64,000 bases of DNA from Chitinophagaceae bacterium. Lineage in GTDB: Bacteria; Bacteroidota; Bacteroidia; Chitinophagales; Chitinophagaceae. Position 1 is the first letter of the stretch. Each line of letters starts with the position of its first letter. The translations under genes were made by a program, and so were the position numbers. Below, one piece after another: positions 39,915-50,700 of the stretch. The notes under the pieces were generated by a model that worked only from the letters and a program-made list of their open reading frames with translations, did no database searches and was not told where the DNA came from. The stretch covers positions 434,001-498,000 of the forward strand of contig JADJVB010000010.1 in NCBI GenBank assembly GCA_016710745.1. The letters are read 5' to 3'.

Positions 39915-41165
39915 ATGGCAAGTATTAATTTAATTGATTCCTTTCAGGAATTTAAAGAGGCAGAAAACATCGACCGTCCCACTTTGATGAAAGTCATGGA
40001 GGATGTGTTTAAAACGCTGATCCGTAAAAAATACGGCAGCGACGAATGTTTTGATGTAATTGTAAACGATCAGAAAGGTGATTTGGAAATATTTCGTCGC
40101 CGGACCATTGTTGACGATGACGACCTGTATAACTCCCTCACGGAAATTGAGCACAAGAATGCTATTTTAATTGAACCCGATTACCAGGTGGGTGAAGAGT
40201 TATATGAGGAAGTGGATATTCAGAAAGAGTTTGGCCGCCGGGCTATTTTAGCCGGTAAACAAACACTGGCAGCGCGTATCAACGACCTGAAGAAAAATAT
40301 CCTGATCAAAAAATATGAAGAGCGTGTTGGCGAAATTGTGAGCGGCGAAGTGTACCAGGTGTGGAAGAAAGAAGTATTGCTGCTGGATGAAGAGGGTAAT
40401 GAAATGTTATTACCTAAATCAGAACAGATACCAACCGATTATTTCAAGAAAGGCGAAAGCGTAAGGGGCGTTGTTAAAAAAGTGGAACTTAAAAACAGCC
40501 AGGCTGTGATTATTCTTTCCAGAACCAGCCCCGCGTTCCTGGAAAAATTATTGGAAATTGAAGTACCGGAAATATTTGATGGCTTGATTGTTGTGAAAAA
40601 GATAGTACGTGATCCGGGTGAAAGGGCCAAAGTGGCGGTAGAAAGCTACGACGACCGGATAGATCCGGTTGGTGCCTGCGTAGGTATGAAAGGTAGCCGG
40701 ATTCATGGTATTGTTCGCGAACTAAAAAATGAGAATATTGATGTGATCAACTGGACCAGCAATACCCAGTTAATGATTCAGCGTTCCTTAACACCGGCTA
40801 AAATTACCAGTATGGAACTGGATAATGAAAAAATGCATGCTAATGTATATTTAAAACCCGACCAGGTATCGTTGGCTATTGGCCGCAGGGGGGTTAATAT
40901 CAAACTGGCCTGCGAACTTACCGGTTACGAAATTGACGTATTCCGCGATAATGAGGGCGAGGTGGAAGAGTTTGATATTGACCTGGATGAATTTACAGAT
41001 GAAATTGAATCATGGGTAATTGACGAACTGAAAAGGGTTGGTTGCGATACCGGACGTTCTGTTTTGGAATTAACAGCCGAAGAACTGGAACGTAGAACCG
41101 ATCTGGAAAAAGAAACAATTGAAGACGTAAGAAGAATACTGAAGGAAGAATTTGGAAAAGAATAA
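39915..41165 (+). CDS. nusA: Transcription termination/antitermination factor NusA
   Basis: 416 residues from the ATG at 39915 (a frame beginning at 39897 is less likely). The N-terminal domain, S1 domain (VGEIVSGEVYQVWKKEVLLL, about 134-153), KH1 'RDPGERAKVAVESYD' with 'GACVGMKGSRIHGIVREL', KH2 'LAIGRRGVNIKLACELTG' are all present, and the acidic C-terminal end is short, as in Bacteroidota. NusA binds RNA polymerase and controls pausing and termination. Its 3' end is 91 bases before the infB start and the two are probably cotranscribed. Confidence 0.96.
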   Translation: MASINLIDSFQEFKEAENIDRPTLMKVMEDVFKTLIRKKYGSDECFDVIVNDQKGDLEIFRRRTIVDDDDLYNSLTEIEHKNAILIEPDYQVGEELYEEVDIQKEFGRRAILAGKQTLAARINDLKKNILIKKYEERVGEIVSGEVYQVWKKEVLLLDEEGNEMLLPKSEQIPTDYFKKGESVRGVVKKVELKNSQAVIILSRTSPAFLEKLLEIEVPEIFDGLIVVKKIVRDPGERAKVAVESYDDRIDPVGACVGMKGSRIHGIVRELKNENIDVINWTSNTQLMIQRSLTPAKITSMELDNEKMHANVYLKPDQVSLAIGRRGVNIKLACELTGYEIDVFRDNEGEVEEFDIDLDEFTDEIESWVIDELKRVGCDTGRSVLELTAEELERRTDLEKETIEDVRRILKEEFGKE

Positions 41166-41256
41166 GAACGGGTTTTTTATTTACGGAGAAGTATTTAGAA
41201 CACTAAAAAGAAAAATCGGTCCCTATTTTTATAATATCGGACTAACAAAAAATCGA

Positions 41257-44097
41257 ATGGCAGAAGTAACAACACCAAGGTTGATGGCAGCGGCCAAAGA
41301 GTTTAACATAGGTACGGCTACCTTGGTAGACTTTCTTGTATCCAAAGGTTTCGATGATGCGGACATGAAACCATCATCAAAACTAACCGAACCCATGTAT
41401 CGGGCGCTGCAGAGTGAGTTTCAGCAGGATAAGGCAGCCCATGAAAAAGCCATGCAGATCGATCTTCCCAAGGGCGCAGGCGCAGGTGAGCCGAAAAAGA
41501 AAAAAGATGAGCAGGATTTGTCGTTTAACAAAAAAGAAACGAAAGCGAAGCCCCAGGTTGCAGAAGAAGAAAAACCAGCCGAACAACCCGTTGCAGAAGT
41601 GGAACCTGCAGAACCGGTAGCCGAAGTAAAGGCAGAAGTTAAGGCAAAAGATAAAAAAACCAAAACAGAAGATCCCGAACTCACTAACATAAAAGCACCC
41701 GAACTGGAAACGCCGGTGGTGCTTGATAAAATTGACCTGGATAAAATAGATTCCTCAACCAGGCCCAAAAAATCGGCAAAAAAAGCACCTGCGGCAGAAA
41801 CCGAAAAAGTAACGGCCAAAAAAACGGCAGAGCCCAAAAAAGAGGGTAAAGAAGAGCCGGTTGAAGCAATCAAAGAAAAAGAAGAAGAGAAACCGGAAGA
41901 AGTGAAGGCAACGGATTTACGGGTCATTGAAAACATACAGGCAAAAAAATTGACAGGTCCAAAGATCATGGGTAAAATTGACTTGCCCGTTGATAATGAT
42001 ACCAGGCCTAAAAAGGGAACAGCCGAAGAGAAGCGAAAAAGAAAGCGTATCCCGATGGAAAAGAAACCGGATACCGGTGCTGCTGCCCGAAGAACGGGCG
42101 GAAGCACAACAGGTACAGGTGCCTCAAACCGGGCCGGTGGCGGCAGGTTCAGCAGACCGGGAACACCAACAACCGGGCGCAGGGAAGACAAAGTAATTGA
42201 CGCAAAAGAAATTCAGGATAAACTTAAGGAAACACAGGCCAAATTAGCCGGCGCCGGCGGCCGTGGAAAAAGTTTGAAAGCCAAATACCGTAAAGCCAAG
42301 CGTGATGAACATGCCGAACAGGCGGGTGTTGGAGGCGAGGAAGGAAATAAACTGCAGGTAACAGAATATATATCTGTAAGTGAATTGGCAGGTTTGATGG
42401 AAGTAAGTTTTGCCGATATTATCAGCAAATGTATGAACCTCGGTATCATGGTATCCATCAATCAGCGTCTGGAAGCTGATGTTATTGAACTGGTAGCCAG
42501 TGAATTTAATTTTGAAGTGGAATTTATCGGAGTGGAAGACGCCAGTGACCTGGACATGGAAGAAGATCAGGATGATGAAGCCGATTTAAAACCCAGGGCG
42601 CCGATCGTTACCATCATGGGGCACGTGGATCATGGAAAAACCTCGCTGCTGGATTATATCCGAAATACCAATGTTATTGCAGGTGAGGCCGGAGGAATTA
42701 CCCAGCATATAGGTGCTTATGAAGTAACCTTGAAGGATGGCCGAAATATTGCGTTCCTGGATACACCCGGTCATGAGGCCTTTACGGCTATGCGGGCACG
42801 TGGTGCTAAAGTTACCGATATTGCCGTGATCGTTGTGGCAGCCGATGATGCCGTAATGCCCCAAACCAAAGAAGCTATTTCGCATGCCCAGGCAGCCAAT
42901 GTGCCCATGATATTTGCCATTAATAAAATGGATAAAGACGGAGCAAATCCCGAAAAGATCAAAGAACAGCTGGCCGGTATGAACGTATTGGTGGAAAGCT
43001 GGGGAGGTAAATTCCAAAGCCAGGAAATAAGTGCCAAGAGTGGTGAGAATATCGACCTGTTGATGGAAAAAATACTGCTCGAAACGGATATTCTGGAACT
43101 CAAAGCCAATCCCAACCGGGAGGCCAGCGGTACCGTTATTGAAGCAACACTCGATAAAGGACGTGGTTATGTAGCCACCATTTTAGTTCAAAACGGAACT
43201 TTGAAAGTGGGCGATATGATCGTATCGGGCCAGTATTTTGGAAAGGTAAAAGCCATGTACAATGAGCGCAATCAACGGGAAGAGGAAGCGCCGCCATCAA
43301 CACCGGTATTGATATTGGGTTTGAATGGTGCACCACAGGCCGGTGAAACGTTTAAAGTGTATGCCAATGAAAGCGATGCCCGTTCAAATGCCTATAAACG
43401 CGGACAGATCCTGCGCGAGCAGGGTATGCGTGCTAAAAAACATATTACCCTGGATGAGATTGGCCGTCGTTTGGCACTCGGAAGCTTTAAAGAATTGAAT
43501 GTAATTATTAAAGGTGATGTGGATGGCTCAGTTGAAGCATTAAGCGATTCCCTGCAAAAATTAAGCACCGAAGAAATTGTAATTAAAGTTATTCATAAAG
43601 CCGTTGGTGCCATTACCGAAAGTGATGTAACCCTGGCTAATGCTTCAGACGCCATCATCATTGGTTTTAATGTACGGCCTGCTTTACAGGCAGCTAAACT
43701 GGCTGAGCAGGAAGCCATTCAGATCAAATTATACTCTGTTATCTACAATGCGATCGAAGAGATCAGAAGTGCCATGGAAGGAATGCTGGAACCAAGTGTT
43801 GAAGAGAAGATATTGTCGAATGTGGAGATCAGGGAAGTGTATAAATTCGATAAAGCCAGCGTGGCCGGTTGTTTTGTACTGGATGGTAAAATGGCGCGCA
43901 ACAGCCGCATCAGGCTGATACGTGATGGCATTGTCATATTCACCGGCGAACTGGGAAGCCTGAAACGTTTTAAAGACGACGCTAAAGAAGTGACGTCGAG
44001 CATGGAATGTGGTTTAACAATTAAAAACTATAACGACATTAAGGTAGGTGATATCGTGGAGGCATTTGAAGAAATTGAAGTTAAGCGTACCTTGTAA
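41257..44097 (+). CDS. infB: Translation initiation factor IF-2
   Basis: 946 residues from the ATG at 41257, which gives the normal N-terminal 'VTTPRLMAAAKEFNIGTATL' domain; an in-frame start at 41152 lies within nusA. Residues 60-400 are a low-complexity Lys/Glu/Ala/Pro linker. The GTPase domain starts near 448: IMGHVDHGKTSLLDYI (G1), 'GGITQHIGAYEV' (G2), 'FLDTPGHEAFTAMRARGA' (G3), 'FAINKMDKDGANPEKI' (G4). IF-2 delivers fMet-tRNA to the ribosome. The C-terminal domains IV-VI are complete. Downstream is an inverted repeat at 44120-44162. Confidence 0.97.
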   Translation: MAEVTTPRLMAAAKEFNIGTATLVDFLVSKGFDDADMKPSSKLTEPMYRALQSEFQQDKAAHEKAMQIDLPKGAGAGEPKKKKDEQDLSFNKKETKAKPQVAEEEKPAEQPVAEVEPAEPVAEVKAEVKAKDKKTKTEDPELTNIKAPELETPVVLDKIDLDKIDSSTRPKKSAKKAPAAETEKVTAKKTAEPKKEGKEEPVEAIKEKEEEKPEEVKATDLRVIENIQAKKLTGPKIMGKIDLPVDNDTRPKKGTAEEKRKRKRIPMEKKPDTGAAARRTGGSTTGTGASNRAGGGRFSRPGTPTTGRREDKVIDAKEIQDKLKETQAKLAGAGGRGKSLKAKYRKAKRDEHAEQAGVGGEEGNKLQVTEYISVSELAGLMEVSFADIISKCMNLGIMVSINQRLEADVIELVASEFNFEVEFIGVEDASDLDMEEDQDDEADLKPRAPIVTIMGHVDHGKTSLLDYIRNTNVIAGEAGGITQHIGAYEVTLKDGRNIAFLDTPGHEAFTAMRARGAKVTDIAVIVVAADDAVMPQTKEAISHAQAANVPMIFAINKMDKDGANPEKIKEQLAGMNVLVESWGGKFQSQEISAKSGENIDLLMEKILLETDILELKANPNREASGTVIEATLDKGRGYVATILVQNGTLKVGDMIVSGQYFGKVKAMYNERNQREEEAPPSTPVLILGLNGAPQAGETFKVYANESDARSNAYKRGQILREQGMRAKKHITLDEIGRRLALGSFKELNVIIKGDVDGSVEALSDSLQKLSTEEIVIKVIHKAVGAITESDVTLANASDAIIIGFNVRPALQAAKLAEQEAIQIKLYSVIYNAIEEIRSAMEGMLEPSVEEKILSNVEIREVYKFDKASVAGCFVLDGKMARNSRIRLIRDGIVIFTGELGSLKRFKDDAKEVTSSMECGLTIKNYNDIKVGDIVEAFEEIEVKRTL

Positions 44098-44119
44098 GCA
44101 TGCGTTAAGCATCTAGGTA

Positions 44120-44162
44120 TTAGCTTTTAGCGGCAACTGTTTTACTAATAGCCAAAAGCTAA
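44120..44162. repeat. Inverted repeat downstream of infB
   Basis: TTAGCTTTTAGCGGC (44120-44134) and GCCAAAAGCTAA (44151-44162) pair with one mismatch; followed by CGGCTAACAGCTATTC. It may serve as a weak terminator; it resembles the GCTAAC-type repeat at 38.9 kb. Confidence 0.5.
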
Positions 44163-44234
44163 CGGCTAACAGCTATTCTTCTCAATCTTTTGTTAAATGA
44201 ACTGCCCGACCAGCCTGTTTCTGATGCAGAGGTT

Positions 44235-44242
44235 TATTTTTG
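44235..44242 (+). promoter_or_regulatory. -7 promoter element of the SurA-like gene
   Basis: TATTTTTG, exact consensus, 56 bases before the ATG at 44299. Confidence 0.45.
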
Positions 44243-44298
44243 ATGCCATGCTGCCGCCGGTAAACCCACAACGGAACCAGACGATTAAAATTATTTTG

Positions 44299-45675
44299 AT
44301 GAAAAAGTATGTACTGTTTTTTATTGCCAGCTTTGGATTTGTTTTGGCAGCCATGGCGCAACCGGGCAAAACCAAACCGGTGGTTGCCGATAAGATCGTA
44401 GCCGTTGTTGGTGATAAGGTTATTTTAAAAAGTGATGTTGATAACAGTATCCTGGATATGCAGCGACAGAATATTGCCGTGCCCGAAAACGGAAGGTGTT
44501 TGGTGCTTGAGCAGGCCATGGGCATTAAAGCCCTGGTTTTACAGGCCGAAAAAGATTCTTTACCGGTTACAGATGAGGAAGTGGAAACCATTATCGATAA
44601 TAAAATTCGGCAGTTTATTGGGCAATTTGGGTCAAAAGAGGAACTGGAAAGAGTGGCAGGTAAAACCATTTATGCACTTAAAGAAGACTTCAGGGAACCG
44701 ATCCGTGATCAGGAACTGGCCAAAGCCATGCGTAATAAAGTGGTTGAGAATGTACGCATAACCCCCAAGGAAGTAAATGAATTCTACAATAAAATTCCCA
44801 AAGACAGTTTATTCCTGTACGAAAGCGAACTGGAGATCAACCAGATCGTATCCTTCCCAAAAGCCACCCGCGAAGCAGAAGAATATTGTATTCAAAAGCT
44901 AAAGGAATATAAAGAGCAAATTGAAACCGGGAAGTCGGATTTTGCTACCCTCGCCAGTTTATATACCGATGATCCGGGAAGTAAGGAAACCGGCGGTCAA
45001 TACGACGTTAACAGGTATTCGAAAGAACTGGATCCGCTTTGGCTCGGCAAGGCATTTACGTTGAAAGTGGGCCAGGTATCCAATCCGTTTAAAACCCGTT
45101 TTGGTTATCATATCATGCAATTGGTTAGCCGCGCCGGCGATGATGCTTCGGTAAGACATTTATTGCTGGTACCGCAGGTTACTTCCTACGAAATAAGGGG
45201 AGGCGTTGAAAAACTCGATTCAGTTCGGGCAAACCTGATATCGGGTACCATTGATTTTGGAGCAGCAGTTGCCAAATATAGTGATGATGATGCCAGTAAG
45301 TTTACAGCCGGACAGGTTACCGGCCGCGACGGCAGCACCTATGTAACGATCGATCAGCTCGACAAAGACATGGTGGTTATGTTGAAAGATCTAAAAGTAG
45401 GACAGTACTCCCAACCCACCGAGTTTATGGATGAACGTGGAAGAAAAGGCGTTCGGCTGGTGTATTTAAAAACCAGAACAGAGCCGCACCGCGAGAACCT
45501 TAAAGATGATTATGGCCGTGTTGCCCAAAGAGCCCTGGAAGATAAAAAGAACGATGCTTTGGAAGACTGGTTTGGTAAAAAAGTAGTTACTTATTATATC
45601 CGGATAGACGATGAGTTTAAATCCTGTCCCGAAATGGCCCGTTGGATGAAAGGACCCGCATCTGCAAAAAATTAA
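44299..45675 (+). CDS. SurA-like periplasmic chaperone / peptidyl-prolyl isomerase
   Basis: 458 residues from the ATG at 44299, which starts the signal peptide MKKYVLFFIASFGFVLAAMA. The N-terminal 'DKIVAVVGDKVILKSDVDNS' is the SurA_N signature. Two parvulin domains follow: about 170-265 (with 'DFATLASLYTDDPGSKETGG' and 'FGYHIMQLV') and 270-380. The protein escorts unfolded outer-membrane proteins. It is a second, independent SurA-like gene besides that at 365-2305. A strong terminator follows. Confidence 0.92.
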   Translation: MKKYVLFFIASFGFVLAAMAQPGKTKPVVADKIVAVVGDKVILKSDVDNSILDMQRQNIAVPENGRCLVLEQAMGIKALVLQAEKDSLPVTDEEVETIIDNKIRQFIGQFGSKEELERVAGKTIYALKEDFREPIRDQELAKAMRNKVVENVRITPKEVNEFYNKIPKDSLFLYESELEINQIVSFPKATREAEEYCIQKLKEYKEQIETGKSDFATLASLYTDDPGSKETGGQYDVNRYSKELDPLWLGKAFTLKVGQVSNPFKTRFGYHIMQLVSRAGDDASVRHLLLVPQVTSYEIRGGVEKLDSVRANLISGTIDFGAAVAKYSDDDASKFTAGQVTGRDGSTYVTIDQLDKDMVVMLKDLKVGQYSQPTEFMDERGRKGVRLVYLKTRTEPHRENLKDDYGRVAQRALEDKKNDALEDWFGKKVVTYYIRIDDEFKSCPEMARWMKGPASAKN

Positions 45676-45694
45676 TAGATTCGAAAAATATAGT

Positions 45695-45733
45695 AAAACG
45701 TTCCGGATAAAAAACGGAACGTTTTGGTTTTTT
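45695..45733 (+). terminator. Rho-independent terminator after the SurA-like gene
   Basis: An 11-base-pair perfect stem (45695-45705 with 45715-45725), followed by GGTTTTTT. Confidence 0.88.
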
Positions 45734-45799
45734 AAGAGGCGACCACTTTATATTTTGATAACTTTATAACAACCCCAACCGGGTTTACAATCAAAAGAT

Positions 45800-46993
45800 T
45801 TGATAGAAACTAAAAAAATAATCAGGCAGGAAGAACAGGCCATACTGGTGGGATTGATCTACAAGGAGCAAACAGAACCTTTGGTGAACGAATACCTCGA
45901 CGAGCTGACTTTTTTAGCCGAAACCGCTGGCGCCGTTGCCGTAAAAAGGTTTACGCAAAAACTCCCGCACCCCGATAGTAAGATATTTGTAGGCAAGGGA
46001 AAGCTGGAAGAGATCAAACAATATATCCTGCTCAAAGGAAATATCAGCCTGGTTATTTTTGATGATGAACTAACCGGCTCCCAGATCCAGAATATTGAAA
46101 AAGTGCTAAATGTTAAAACCATCGACCGCAGTGATCTGATCCTCGATATTTTTGCCAGCCGGGCCAAAACCGCACAGGCCAAAACCCAGGTAGAGCTGGC
46201 GCAGTACCAGTATATTTTGCCCAGGTTGAAGGGTATGTGGAAACACCTGGAAAGGCAGGGCGGCGGTGTAGGAACCAGGGGCCCGGGTGAAACGGAGATC
46301 GAGACCGACAGGCGTATTGTAAAAGATAAGATCGGCTTATTACGTAAACGCCTGGCCGAGATCGACAAGCAATCGGTTACCCAGCGCAAAGACCGAGGTG
46401 AGTTTATCCGGGTAGCTCTCGTGGGGTATACCAACGTGGGAAAATCAACGCTGATGAATATCCTGAGCAAGAGCGATGTTTTTGCTGAGAATAAATTATT
46501 TGCCACCCTCGATACCACCACCCGTAAAGTGGTGTTTGAACAAACCCCGTTTTTATTGAGCGATACGGTTGGGTTTATCCGAAAACTCCCGCATCACCTG
46601 GTAGAAAGCTTTAAAAGTACCCTCGACGAGGTACGTGAAGCAGATGTGTTACTGCACGTGGTGGATATTGCCCATCCGCAATATGAAGAACAATTTAACG
46701 TGGTGAATAAAACCCTGGCTGAGCTGGGTGCCAACGATAAACCGGTGATCACCATTTTTAATAAGATGGATAAATACGAAGAACAGGCATTTGACCAGTG
46801 GCTGGAACCTGAAGTAAAGACTGACATACTGAACGATTTAAAACAACGCTGGCAAAATGAAACCAAGGGCAACTGCGTATTTGTTTCGGCTACCGAACGT
46901 ACCAACCTGGATGGGCTACGCCAAACCATTTTAAATGAGGTAAGAGAAATGTACCGGATACGGTATCCATATAAGGCAGAGTTCTTTTTTTAA
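45800..46993 (+). CDS. hflX: GTPase HflX
   Basis: 397 residues, TTG start at 45800 (the next ATG would cut the conserved N-terminus 'EEQAILVGLIYKEQTEPLVN'). The HflX N-terminal domain and 'GGGVGTRGPGETEIETDRR' linker are clear; the GTPase domain has G1 GYTNVGKSTL, G3 'DTVGFIRKLPHHLVESFKST' and G4 'FNKMDKYEEQ'. HflX binds ribosomes and splits stalled 70S under stress. The gene lies alone between a strong terminator and a repeat-bearing gap. Confidence 0.95.
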   Translation: MIETKKIIRQEEQAILVGLIYKEQTEPLVNEYLDELTFLAETAGAVAVKRFTQKLPHPDSKIFVGKGKLEEIKQYILLKGNISLVIFDDELTGSQIQNIEKVLNVKTIDRSDLILDIFASRAKTAQAKTQVELAQYQYILPRLKGMWKHLERQGGGVGTRGPGETEIETDRRIVKDKIGLLRKRLAEIDKQSVTQRKDRGEFIRVALVGYTNVGKSTLMNILSKSDVFAENKLFATLDTTTRKVVFEQTPFLLSDTVGFIRKLPHHLVESFKSTLDEVREADVLLHVVDIAHPQYEEQFNVVNKTLAELGANDKPVITIFNKMDKYEEQAFDQWLEPEVKTDILNDLKQRWQNETKGNCVFVSATERTNLDGLRQTILNEVREMYRIRYPYKAEFFF

Positions 46994-47051
46994 AATAATC
47001 AACGGCAAAGTTTACTCACGGATTTTTTTTGCTTCGTAACAAAAATTAATT

Positions 47052-47109
47052 TTGCCACTAAGTCACAAAGGCCCGAAGATCATGTTTTCCTTTGTGTTTT
47101 CGTGGCAAA
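47052..47109. repeat. Imperfect inverted repeat (TTTGCCACTAAG type), intergenic
   Basis: The left arm TTTGCCACTAAGTCACAAAGG (about 47053-47073, 17 of 21 bases complementary) and the right arm ending TTTTCGTGGCAAA (about 47089-47109) form a long hairpin. This form is frequent between genes of Bacteroidota as far as I recall. Confidence 0.6.
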
Positions 47110-47138
47110 CATATACCCGAAGGGAATAAAAAAAATTC

Positions 47139-47489
47139 ATGTCGAATCCCCAAAAACATACCTGGTACAAAATAGCCGAAAGTGTAGCCGAAATTGATTT
47201 TAATTCCGGTGGTCTCGCCGAAATAGAGGTAAACGGTAAAAAGCTTTGCATCGGCAAACACAATGAGCAGCTTTTTGCCTGTACCCAAAAATGTCCCCAT
47301 GCCGGCGGCATACTGGCCGATGGGTATATTGATGCCCTGGGCAACCTGGTTTGTCCGCTTCACCGGTATAAATTCAACCCGGCCAATGGTAGAAATATCA
47401 GTGGGGAGGGTTATTTTTTAAAAAGCTTCCGAATAGAGTCCAGGGAGGATGGCGTTTATGTTAGTTTCGAAACAAAGCCGGTTATTTAA
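47139..47489 (+). CDS. Rieske [2Fe-2S] ferredoxin-like protein
   Basis: 116 residues, single domain with no membrane anchor. The Rieske ligands are C52 and H54 (CPHAG) and C72 and H75 (CPLH); an extra C48 lies four residues before. The sequence begins MSNPQKHTWYKIAESVAEID and follows the small ferredoxin-type Rieske layout. It should carry a 2Fe-2S cluster and pass electrons, for example to an oxygenase, but no oxygenase lies beside it. Promoter not identified; a TAATTTTG word lies at about 47048 within the inverted repeat. Confidence 0.9.
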   Translation: MSNPQKHTWYKIAESVAEIDFNSGGLAEIEVNGKKLCIGKHNEQLFACTQKCPHAGGILADGYIDALGNLVCPLHRYKFNPANGRNISGEGYFLKSFRIESREDGVYVSFETKPVI

Positions 47490-47657
47490 CATTATGTTTT
47501 TCTTCTGTTTGTATTTCAAGATCCCCACCAGGAATATGATATTAATTTGCCGCTGCCCGATTCATTAGATTTCTGCTTTCCTTAATTATCACCTGATTCT
47601 TCAAATCCGTCAATTATATGGTTAAAATGAACATATATAGCAACGTGTTTAGTAAAA

Positions 47658-47665
47658 TATATTTG
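47658..47665 (+). promoter_or_regulatory. -7 promoter element of the giant secreted protein gene
   Basis: TATATTTG, exact consensus; the leader to the ATG at 47772 would be about 100 bases. No -33 element. The gap 47490-47771 holds nothing else I can support. Confidence 0.5.
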
Positions 47666-47771
47666 CGAGTTATAAAAATATCTTGCTTAAAAAATTTTTC
47701 AATCAGAAAAAATAATACCTTACGAGGCTATTTGTATAAAATAGAAATCAAAACCAACTAAAAATCTGTTT

Positions 47772-50700
47772 ATGAAGAAGATCTACTTTCTGCTGCTTAC
47801 TATTTTAGCTGCAGTTTCCAGTCAGGCACAAACAACTTTGATCAGTCCAACCGGTGAAGGAGGCTTTGAGAACGGAGCAACCTTTGCGGCTAACGGATGG
47901 ACCGTAGTAAACGGCGCCACCAACCAGTGGTTTGTGGGTACAGTTGCAGTACCATCAGCAGGTACTAACTCAGCCTATATTTCCAACGATGTTGCTGGGG
48001 CTACATATAATTATTTAAATTCTTCGGCATCTACGGTTCATTTTTACAGGGATATAACTTTCCCTGCAGGAGAAACTAATATTGTATTATCATTTAAATG
48101 GAAAGCGGTAGGAGAAGGTAACTATGATTATGTAACCGTATATTCAATGCCTACTTCTGTAACGCCGGTATTTAATTCACCGGCAGGAGGTTCTCAAAGC
48201 TGGTTAAACATACCTACGGCTTATTCTGGAGCTGTTGTACATGCTACACCTCCAAATTTAAATGTTCAAGCTACCTATCAAACACAGACTATTTGCTTAC
48301 CTGCAGCTTATGCCGGAACTACAAGGCGTTTGGTTTTTATGTGGTCAAATGATGGATCACTTGGTGGACCTCAACCCGGATCAATCGATGAGATTTCTTT
48401 GGTGAGCAGTATTGCCTCGGCGCCTGCCAACCAGCCAACTGTATTGGGTTTAACGCCTATTTCTACAAGTCAGATTGATGGCAGCTTTACGGCTGCTGCC
48501 GGCGCTCCTGATGGGTACCTTACAGTAAGATACCCGGCCGGGTCTGCAACCACAGCACCAGCTAACGGCACTACTTACACTACCGGTTCCAATTTGGGAT
48601 TGGGTAAAGTAGTTTCTGCTCTTGCTGCAACCACGTTTAATGCCACCGGACTGACAGCAAATACCAATTATGATTTTTATGTGTATGCTTATAATAGTGC
48701 TACTTGCGGAGGCGGACCGCTTTACCGAACGGTAACACCGCTTACGGGTACACAATCAACACCGGCCTGCGGTGGACTGGCAGGTGGAACTTATTCAGTT
48801 GGTCCAACAGGAACCTATACTACGCTTACGGCAGCCATCGCGGCAACGTCCGGTGGAATTACCGGGCCGGTGATATTTGAGCTGCAAACAACCTATACAA
48901 GCGGAGCTGAAACCTACCCCATTACATTCCCTGCCAATGGCTGTACCGGACCAGTTAATTCAATTACCGTTCGACCGGTAACGGGTGCAGCGGGATTGGT
49001 GATCACCAGTTCCAATGCAACAGCTACCGTTGATTTCAATGGCGCCAGCTATGTAACCATTGATGGAAGGCCAGGAGGTGTGGGCGTTACTTCTCAACTA
49101 ACCATTGCAAATACAGCTACCGGTTCGGCAGTGGCTACCCGCTTTATTAATGATGCGGTGAATAATACAGTAAAATATTGTTCAATAACCGGATCTACTA
49201 CAACTTCATTTGGTGTGGTATTATTTAGCACAGGAACAGTTACTGGTAACGACAACAATACCATTAGTAATAATAATATCGGTCCTTCAGGGGCAAATCT
49301 GCCATTGAACGGAATTTATTCTCTGGGTAGCAGTGCAGCTATAGATAACAGCGGCAACACCGTTTCTGGAAATAATATTTTTGATTATTTCAGTGCAGCT
49401 TCGGCAACCAATGGAATGAATATTAATTCCAATAACTCGGGCTGGGTTATTACAAATAATAAATTATACCAAACCGCAACACGTCGTTTTACCACTGCAA
49501 ATACTCACAATGGTATTAATATTACGTCGGGTTCGGGTTATACTATAACTGGTAACACCATTGGTTTTGCAAATATTGGAGGAACCGGAACGACCAATTT
49601 AGTTGGTAACAGTGTTGATCTTACCGGTACTTTCCCAAGTGCGTATACAACTATAGGTACAGCCAACGCAACCAGGTACATCGCCATCAGTGGTGCATTT
49701 ACGGCTGGTGGAACAGTATCTGAAATACAAAACAATACCATCGCAGGATTTGCCTTGTACACATCCAGCGGAGCTACAACAACTAATGGTATCTGGTGCG
49801 GTATAAATGTAACGTCGGGTAATGTAAATATTGGTACAACAACAGGCAATACAATTGGAGCCACCTCAGGAAACGGTTCTGTTTACACTGCCTGTACAAC
49901 AACAGGGGGGGCTATTGTTGGTATTTATGCGTCCAGCGTGAATACAGTTGTAATAAAAAACAATACAATAGGAGCTTTAGATGCAATGGGTACCACAGCA
50001 TCACTTTCGGGTGGTATCACAGGTATCAATACAGCTGGAACCTTGGGAGTTATAACGATTACAGGAAACACAATTGGTAATGCTACCAATCCGGGTTTAA
50101 GAATGGGTAACTTAACCACTGGAGGAAACCTTTCAAACATAGGAACCACTTTTGGCATTGCTTCGGGTACCTGTGTTTTCCAGGGAATTCTAAACTCTGC
50201 CACAGGTGCGATTATTATTGGTACAGTAGCCGAACCAAATATTATCCAAAATGTGTCTCAAAACTCCACAGGTACCAGTGTTTCATTCAGAGGTATAAAT
50301 ATATCAGGAGGAACTTATAGCATAACCGGCAATATAATAAACAATATAACCAGCAGATCTGCCAATATAACTACAGCAACCGCAGGTTTAGCCGGGCTTG
50401 GTATTTTGCATACCGGGGGATTAGCTGGCTCTGTTATAAGCCAGAATACTATTAATAACCTCGAATTAGCCAATGCGGTTACTACCGGAACAAACGTTTC
50501 GGGTATTGGTGTTGCCAATACCCCGGTGGATATTACCAGGAATAAAATCTATGATTTACGAAATGCCAGCACATCGGTAACTGCGGCTACGCCCGGCACT
50601 GCATCAGGAATTTTTATCAGAAGTGCTACTGCAGCCGGTAATGTTAATGTTGTCAACAATATGATATCGTTGGGCAACGGGCAGACCACCAACACCAGTT

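Noticed and set aside
41152..41256. N-terminal extension of IF-2 overlapping nusA
   Set aside because: The known IF-2 N-terminal domain begins at the ATG at 41257.
41421..42191. A 256-codon minus-strand frame inside infB
   Set aside because: It is the antisense of the Lys/Glu/Pro-rich IF-2 linker and has a Ser-rich composition without any motif.
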